64,000 nucleotides of DNA from Pseudoscleropodium purum. Taxonomy: Eukaryota; Streptophyta; Bryopsida; Hypnales; Brachytheciaceae. Below the pieces are notes generated by a model. The model searched no databases, had not been told where the DNA came from, and saw only the letters and a program-made list of their open reading frames with translations. Shown here piece after piece: positions 56,154 through 64,000 of the stretch. Where the stretch lies: contig OZ017804.1 in NCBI GenBank assembly GCA_963969395.1, forward strand, positions 10,168,001 to 10,232,000, in the 5' to 3' direction. The position numbers were made by a program, and so were the translations under genes. Positions within the stretch are counted from its first letter, which is position 1. The number at the start of each line of letters is the position of its first letter.

Positions 56154-57240
56154 TTATATTTTTATTATTGTTTCAATTCAATCAAAGGATGTCTCTTTTC
56201 AATGGATAGTAAATTTCACTCTAATATTTCAAATAGAAATATCTAAAAAATTTAACTAAAGATCATATGACCAAATTAATCCATAAAGAGATTAAAAAAA
56301 TGAAAATTCTTATTATTGTTTTGGAAAAGAATAGTGTGGAGTAACATGGGCTTCAAAACTCTCCATGGTATTAGAAGTAGATTATTCTAATACATTGCAC
56401 CCCCAATCACATTTTTAATTGGCATTGAGTACAAGAAAAATAGAAAGTTAGTAAAAGTTACATTAATATCATAGATGATTTTCTTCTAAGGCATGTTGTA
56501 ACATTGTAGAGGATCTAAAGGTTTTAAAGGCCTTGGTTTTCTATGTAGCTTTAGAGAATGTCCACTAATTATTAACCCCTAATGGATCAAGAAGCCTACT
56601 TTAGCTTTTAAGGTGAATTCATAATTTTAAATTTTAAAATGAAATCCATAGGATGGATGCCAATCATCCTAGTTTAGATGTGAAGCTTTGTTTCATGTCA
56701 TTCTAATAAAAATTGCAAAAGTTAGAAGGGTTTTTTAATTTCAATGTCAAATTGGGCAACTAAAAATATATTCTAAATTGTTTTATGGATTTTATGGATT
56801 TTATACCTATTCAAAAATATTTTTACCATTCAATTACAAATATTTACATGAAGTTATGAGGAATTTTATTTGGGAGGCAATGAAGGTTGAAACCCCCCTT
56901 TAAAGTTGTCATTTGAATTTGATTTTGAAAATTTTCTAATAAAAAAATAAAGAAATGATACCAATTTTTTATTAGGATATTCTAACAATTGTAATTATCA
57001 ATCCTCAATTTCTTGTAAAAATTATTAGCAATTTAGTTTTTTCTTTCATTCAATACCATCTTCGACTTTGTAAATTTTCTTAAATGAATATCAAATTTTT
57101 GGGAGGTTAAATTTTCTACATATATTCACAACTCATTTTTAACATGTTGACTAAAATGTACAAGTTATAAGACATAATTTGTGTTTTTCAATTGTTGAAT
57201 TTACCTTTTTAAAGGGTTGGAATTGCCTACATTTTGAAGG

Positions 57241-58097
57241 TAAATTGAACTTGCAACTAGTGGAGATATTCACTCTAAAACTTAGAAAGATGTACTTGAA
57301 CAAATTAACTTAAGAATTTGAAGGTTGAATTTGCTGAAAACAAATATTGCTAGAGCCATTTTATAGCATTTGGATGACAATAGAGAGATTTTGAGATTGA
57401 AAACATTTTTTCATCCACATTTTTCTTATTGACCTTTCATGGTGGTTTACGAAGAAATAAACCACAAAATATGCTATTTTAGTGTGTTTTGGGATTTAAA
57501 TTGTTGCTCCATGTTCTCAATCTGAAACTTCTCTAGAAAAATGATATTTTTTGAGTTTGAGCCCAACAAACAAAATGAAGTTTATCCACTCTAGTTTCTA
57601 TTCTAATTTGAATTTTGAAAAATTCTTAATATTGAATATTTTATTGCAATTTGAACTTTGGATGTATTTTCAATGTCAATTTAATTCTAATTAGAGAATG
57701 ACACATAAATTGAATTTATACCATAATGTTTGTCACTATAATATATACTTATGGTGAAATTTTCCGATTTTTTGAAATAATTTTTTATTTGATATGATTT
57801 TTCTTTACTTTTTCTTCAAAAACTCTCAAAAACAATAATTTTTTACTCAATTTTTTTTTAAATCGAAAAGTAGCAAAGACATGTAATTTCCTCTTTGAAA
57901 AATAAATATAAAATTTTCATTCATATCTAGTTGTAAAATGGCAACAAATTGAGTGATGGAGAATGAAGCTTGAAAACAATAGTCATGGGCATGTCATGTA
58001 AGGGTTAGGTAGATTGAACTTGCAATCAATGGAGATACTCACTTAAAATTTGGGAAGATGTACTTGAACAAATTAACTAAAGAATCCTATGGTTGGA
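57241..58097 (+). repeat. Direct repeats flanking a partial foldback-element copy
   Basis: 57241-57325 and 58010-58097 share 'attgaacttgcaa', 'tggagata.tcact', and 'agatgtacttgaacaaattaact'. Between them, 57540-58000 matches the left arm and loop of the element at 10590-11560 ('tttcattcatatctagttgtaaaat', 'tattttattgcaatttgaact'). Confidence 0.65.
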
Positions 58098-61000
58098 TTC
58101 ATTAAAAATAAGTATAGATGAAGACTTTAGCCTAGCTTTGGGAACAAATATTTGAAGCACTTTTGGAACTTTAAACATCAAAAAACTTCAAAGGTTTAAA
58201 TTCTACAACATTAATAGGCAACAAAAACAATAAAATTTTAAAGATTGATTGTAAAAGCAATTATCCATCTTGTATAATGCACAAGATTAAAAATGTGCAT
58301 CCTTGTGCAAAAATGGCCTATAAAATATACTTACCATGATTTATATTAGGGAGAAGGATGTAGAAACTTGGAGAATATAACAAACATATAGACTAATGGA
58401 TAAAATGAAATAGCCTTTTAGAGTTCCAAATTCTTTTTAATATATATCTCCTTCAGATTTTAAAATAGCTTTATGTGCAAACAATGGTTTCTACATATAC
58501 TATGTATTATATGTCTATTTGAATATTGAAATGCTATCAAATCTAAGTATTTAATTAAATAACAAAATATTTTTAATTTTTAAAGATGTAATTCCAAATC
58601 GAAATTTTAAAATTTTAATTATTTTCTAAATACTAAAGCCTATAAATATAGATTCAGTGTTAAATTTACCAATGGATATATAATGTTTAAAACATTCAAA
58701 TTTGATTCAGTTTATAATTTGAAGATAGAAAAAAGTTAGATTAAATATAATCCATTTAATTGTATGAACTCATATTAAGCAAGAAAGACAATTGAAAATT
58801 TAGATTAAATTTAAATGTATACATTGTTTGATACATTTATTTTTGTTACAAAGACTTATTGAAAATTCCAAAATAACCCAAATTACTTGAATCAAGCCAT
58901 TTCTAAATAAATATATACAATCAATGTTGCTTAGATTTTTATAAAATAATTATTCTTAGAAGTCTTGAAAGAAAATTTCACTTTTTGATCAAGTAATATT
59001 ATATTACTTGAATACTCATGTATAAAATTTGGGGCTTTGAGACTTTTTGTCTTTTTAAAATTGTTGAAAATATTAAAACCTTTTACTTAAAGAGATTTAC
59101 ATTGATAAGGAAATTAGTAGTAATAATTTTTTAATTTAATATAATACATTATTTTTTAATTTTGTGAGGATATATATAGTATTTGAAATTCGTTATTTTC
59201 AAAAATATTAAACTCAAGCATAATTTAACTATAAGTATCAATCCTAATTCAATTTCTTGACTAAACAAATTTTTCTTAAACTTGTTTTCCAAACTGTCAA
59301 AATGGATTTTTGATTTAGAACAATATTATTTTTTAATGAAATAAAAAATATGTAAAAAATAAAATATTCTAAACGAGTCTTAATTTGATTGAAAATCATA
59401 TATTTTATAGTGATTCTTACATAATTTTTGAACAATTTATTTTCTGAAATTATTGATAATTGAGTAAAAATTAAACAAATATTATTATTAGTATTGAATA
59501 CATAAAAATATTAAGAATAATATTTTATTTTTATATCATATATAATTTAATATATCAAATGAAAAATTGTTTTATTATACTTTAATATTTTATAGATGAT
59601 TTATATTTAATTCAACCAAAAGAGTTCAATATAATCACAAAGATTACTTTTAAAAGGTCGAATGTATGTTGTTTGGGATGTAAATACATTGCATATAAAT
59701 TTCAAAATATAGAAAAATGATTACTTTATCTTTTTTTGGAAGCAAAGATGAGGAAAATCCTTGATGAGATCAATTATTGGAGAATTCTTTTTTGCATTTG
59801 AACTTTGTTTCATTATTTGTTTTTTGATTTTTTAATTCCAAGCAAAAAATTTACTCATATACATTTTTGAATTAAATATACATATATAATAAAATTAGGT
59901 AATAATATATTTTTAGAATAAAATAATTTTTTACTATAAATAATTATTTAAACATATATATATATATATTAGGTTTTTTATTCTTGATAAAAAAAAATTA
60001 TTTGATATCTAAATCTTTGTTCTCTGTAATAAGAATTTGTATACATGTGTAGAATTTTATATTGGTTAAAATATAGAATTTTTAAAAATGAAAGGAATTT
60101 ATTTTATTTTATAACAAATATATTTGAAATCATGTATTTTTTCTTAGTTAATAATCAATTATTAGATTTTTAAAATTTTATTACAAAAATCTTTAAATTA
60201 AAATTTGGAAGTTATAATTTTTTATTGAAATTATATTTTTATAAAATCATTTATTTTTAAGTAGTTTCATAATCTTGTTGAATTTATTTTTATATTAAAT
60301 TTGTATACTTTCAATTAGTTTTCTATTTCCAAAATAATCATAAGACATAAATTTGTGTATTTGATGGCAATAAATTTGGAATCAATATCATTGATACTTC
60401 AAATATTGAATTAATTTGAATTCTTGATTTCATATTGGTAAAACACCATAACAGAAAAATTCTTATGTGGCAAAGATGTACTTATAAAAAATTACAAAAT
60501 TTTTAAAATAAATGGGATTTAATAACCACCTGTCTACAAGGAATAATAATACAAACAAAAGGTGCACTAGTTTTATTGTAAAGGATTGTTATATCAAAAA
60601 TTGATTTAATTTAGTGATTATATAAATGATCAAAGTTAAAAATATATATAAAATAAAAATAAAAAAATAAAAATAAAAAATAAAAAATATAATTTATCAT
60701 TTTGTATTCTTAATAATGATTTAATTTTTTCCAAATCAAAAAATTAAATTAATGTTTTAAAACCACATTGTTTTAGTAATAGTAGTAGTAGTATATACAT
60801 TACAACTATAGAGATTTATGGAAAAAAAATTCAATGGAAATTTTACATAGATTCAAAATATTCAATTTTTAAATAATGAAATTAATTTCAAATTTTTAAA
60901 TGGAAGTTCTTATTAAATTAAAATAATAATATTTAGATGTTTATGAAAGTTTTGAAGTTTAAAACATGCAAAAATTATTAATGAATGTTAGTTTTTCATT

Positions 61001-61350
61001 TTGGTTTATTGTAAAAAATTAGCGCATATGATACTTGCTAAGGATATTTTTTAGATTGTTTTACATCTTTTTAAGCATTTGAAAGTATATATATCTTTCT
61101 TGTAATCAAAGGCTTAATTACATTCTACATCTTGTGAAATTTTTTTTCCATACTACAATATTCACCTCTTCTATTAGTACTACTTTAATTTCTCAATTAA
61201 AAAGTAAGATACATTGAATGAATATAAATTTTCAATCATCAAAATTTTATGAATTTGTATCATTGTTGATATCATTGTTTATAGACTCATTCTAATTTAC
61301 ATTGATAATCAAATCTTGAAATTGATAACTAATTTAATATAAATCATTTG
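58098..61350. other. Extremely AT-rich intergenic
   Basis: The most AT-rich stretch of the window. It includes an AT dinucleotide run near 59955-59968 and an A-rich (AAAAT)n tract at about 60640-60700. No gene seen, apart from the presumed 3' UTR of the SF1-like gene next to 61350. Confidence 0.55.
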
Positions 61351-63803
61351 TTAAGTGATTCCTACTAAAGCCATTAGTTTTTCATATTCAACATCAATGG
61401 ATTGTGTGTTTCCAAAGGAAGATGGCAGTTTTAGTAAAGTTTGCAATTGTGCTTCTTGAGATTTTTCTACTTCATTATTTGTTGAATTTCTAATTGATAT
61501 TTGGTTTTGAATGTTCAATACACTTGATAATGAAGGTAGTTGTGAAACCAAGCCAACTGAATTTTTTGATTGCAAATCAATAACATTGGTATTCGATTGA
61601 AAGGTTGGTGGTGGAGGAGGTGGTATTGGTTGTAAACATTGGTTGATATGTTGGGATTGTATGCAATTTGTTGCATTCATAGGAAGAGTTTGCCAACTTT
61701 GAGAAAGTACATGAGAATTAGATGGAGTTGAAGATGGTTGAGAACTTTGTGGTGCTTGGGAAGGACATGTTGGAGCCATAGGTTGTGGCCATGCACAAAT
61801 CTGACTTTGTGTTTGTAATGAATTTGGTCTAAAAGGTCCTTGAAGTGGTTGGGTAGAAGCCATTCGTTGAAGATTTGTTTGATTTGCTAGTATAACTTGG
61901 GTACGAACAACATTTATAGGATTTATAATTCCATTTGGAGGTCGATGAATAATTCGAATTTGTTGACATCTTATAGGTTGAGATGGTATATTAGAATGTA
62001 CGGTTGTTGGGTACATTGGTCTTATCATTTGTTGAGGATGTATTCCAATGGAATTTGAACTTGTTACCATTCTAATTGGATTTTGTGACAACCTTGGGCC
62101 ACTTTGATTGGTTCCTATTGTTGAAAGTGGACTTTGAAAAACAGCAACTGTCTTCTCTAATTGTTGAGTAGTATTGTCATTAGTTGCATTAGATTTTGAA
62201 TCACTCTCGGAACTTACTCCATGTTGTCCATTTGTTGTAGAAGATATACATAGAGGTGGTGGTTGTTGGATACAATTTCCACCTGCAATTCTTATTAATT
62301 TTGTTGGAATGCTTGGTAGTTGAGGTCCATTATAACTATTTACTCCTCTCCATGGTGTTGAGCTACGTATATAAATAATTTGGGGTCGATTCATGATTGT
62401 AGAAGTTGGTAGCCGAGGTTGAGGCATTAGTGTATTGCTCAATGTTATTGGTTGTTTACAAGATGTTTGTACACCACTCCAAGATGTATTTGTACTTGGC
62501 AATTCTGTAATCATATTTATTTACATTGTCATTTTGAAATTTGTATATTGACACTACATTCAATGTAATATATATAAATGCAAGAAAAGTAATATATTAA
62601 AACTTTACCAGAAGTGATTGAATTTGTTGCTATCGATGAAGAAGTTGCATTGCTAACAATTCCCAATGATCCATTGTTTAATTCTTTCAAAAAATTCATG
62701 TATTCTACATCAAGTGTTTGTCCCTAAAATTGTAATAGATGAAAAATATATTAAATTCTTTACATATGTAAGTGTCATTTTTTTAATGGATTTCCATTTG
62801 TTACCAAAAAAAAACATACTAAAATACATTTTGTACATCCATTTGACTAATTTGATAATTCATTTTAAATTTTATAAAAATAAGACATTGCATGTAAGTA
62901 ACTTATAAATAGAAAATATTCTTCAAAATGTTAATATTTGTAAATTTTAAATTTATTCTTTTAATGAAAATTTGAGATAAAAAAAAATAGATGAAATATC
63001 TTAAATGAAATAGAATTAACCAACCTCAGTAGATGTAGACTTCGAAGTCTTTTGTGGACAATCCATTGATGGATGACCTCCATTTCCACATATTGAACAA
63101 ACTACCTAATTAAATGAATTAATAAACACAACATTAGTGTCTTATACGGATTATAATAAAGCATTTTGAAATTTTGAAAAGATAAAATCATTATGCACTA
63201 AAAAAAAAATTGATATAAAATAATAACACAAACAAATACCTACAAATTAATCTTTTATAATGATTATGGTTTTTTTTATTTGAAATATTTCATAATTAAA
63301 ACCACTTGATTTCTTCTATAGTAATATAGTAATGAAAAACATATGTAATTTTTTGGATAGTAAATTTGATGAATTCAAAAACATGTTTTGTAACCATGAA
63401 ACATTTTCCACCATACCTTTGATTGGAAAGTAATTAAAGCTTCTTTTGCACATTGCCAATTTTGGTGACCCACTTCTCCACAAATTGAACATATTTTCAA
63501 AAAATCCCTTATTGTTCCTATCCTCAAAAACATATTTATTCAAGTGAGATTCCTCAATTTATTTTTAAAGCTACTATAACATACACATTGAAAAAATATC
63601 ATTTATATTTGTTATAATTCAATAATTCTTATTTTAAAGTAGAAATTTGAAATATTGAATAAATTTTAACTAAAATAGTTTACAATTGAAATTTATTAAA
63701 TAGTCTCTCTCTATTACATAAATTATCATGTAATATATATTTTTTTACCATTCATTTCTGCAAGTTCTCTAAGTTGTTTACGCTTATGCATATTTTCAAC
63801 TTC
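61351..63803 (-). CDS. SF1/BBP-like branch-point binding protein, 3' part, no RRM
   Basis: Five exons on the minus strand: 63803-63749, 63517-63417, 63105-63025, 62723-62609, 62504-61351, all GT-AG and frame-consistent. They give 501 visible residues. The 5' exons (KH-QUA2 region) lie beyond the right edge. The visible part starts with the end of the QUA2 segment (KRKQLRELAEMNG). Two CX2CX4HX4C zinc knuckles follow at 28-41 and 55-68 (CSICGEVGHQNWQC, CSICGNGGHPSMDC), then DVEYMNFLKEL, then a long Q/P/S/N-rich tail with a PPPPPP run, ending IDVEYEKLMALVG. SF1 recognises the intron branch point in early spliceosome assembly. The knuckle pair and both DxEY motifs match plant SF1. As I recall it, the Arabidopsis protein has an RRM after the knuckles, and none is present here. 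Codon use is very AT-rich, unlike MCM3. Confidence 0.87.
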
Positions 63804-63837
63804 CTGCAATTATATTACAAATTTTTAAAAATAGAAT

Positions 63838-63891
63838 ATACATACATATATACATACACACATACATACATACATCTCTCTCTCTCTCTCT
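63838..63891 (+). repeat. Compound microsatellite (CATA)n and (TC)n
   Basis: CATA/TATA units run into about eight TC units. They lie inside an intron of the SF1-like gene. Confidence 0.9.
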
Positions 63892-64000
63892 AACATTAGT
63901 AGGCTTACATCAATAATTGAAATGCTGTACTAAAACAAGAATTTTGAAAATTTTAATCTAAAATCATGATACATACAATTGTGCACTTATAAACTTTCAA

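Overview
The window is nuclear DNA of a land plant. The sequence supports this through spliced genes with GT-AG introns and through plant-type families: a BTB-NPH3 protein, a RppH-like Nudix hydrolase with a transit-like leader, an MCM3 gene behind E2F sites, a plant-type TIM9, and an SF1-type splicing factor. Islands of higher GC sit in very AT-rich intergenic DNA full of short transposons. This would suit a bryophyte or another plant with low gene density. I cannot name the species.

Layout. 1-4.9 kb: intergenic, with two transposon remnants. 4.9-6.8 kb (-): intronless BTB-NPH3 gene, with a 1.5 kb GC-rich leader and promoter reaching about 8.35 kb. 8.4-29.2 kb: gene-poor repeat region with three copies of a TIR element, a long foldback element, a nested pair of small TIR elements, a TAAGGTAG MITE family, two diverged copies of a long repeat that looks LTR-derived, and several tandem arrays. 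29.27-29.48 kb: tRNA-derived SINE with a perfect 18-bp target duplication. 29.8-31.9 kb (+): six-exon Nudix gene. 32-36.6 kb: AT-rich intergenic. 36.7-44.0 kb (+): 17-exon MCM3 with paired E2F sites. 45.7-47.5 kb (-): two-exon TIM9, convergent with MCM3, with a MITE in its upstream region. 48.4-50.6 kb (-): a degenerate coding unit of unknown identity. 51.6-53.9 kb: complete non-autonomous CACTA element with a 3-bp target duplication and an 81-bp tandem array carrying teloboxes. 54-61.3 kb: extremely AT-rich intergenic repeats. 61.4-64 kb (-): 3' part of an SF1/BBP-like gene, running off the right edge.

The genes are ordinary single plant genes with unrelated roles (phototropin-type signalling, nucleotide hydrolysis, replication licensing, mitochondrial import, splicing). 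They do not form an operon or pathway cluster. The points most worth following are a perfect 15-bp inverted repeat across the 3' splice site of MCM3 intron 9, an SF1-like gene with no RRM after its zinc knuckles, the SINE that inserted into a palindrome beside the Nudix gene, and the telobox array inside the CACTA element. Exon boundaries come from splice consensus plus reading-frame and family continuity. No alignment or transcript data was available, and repeat boundaries read by eye are approximate unless stated otherwise.
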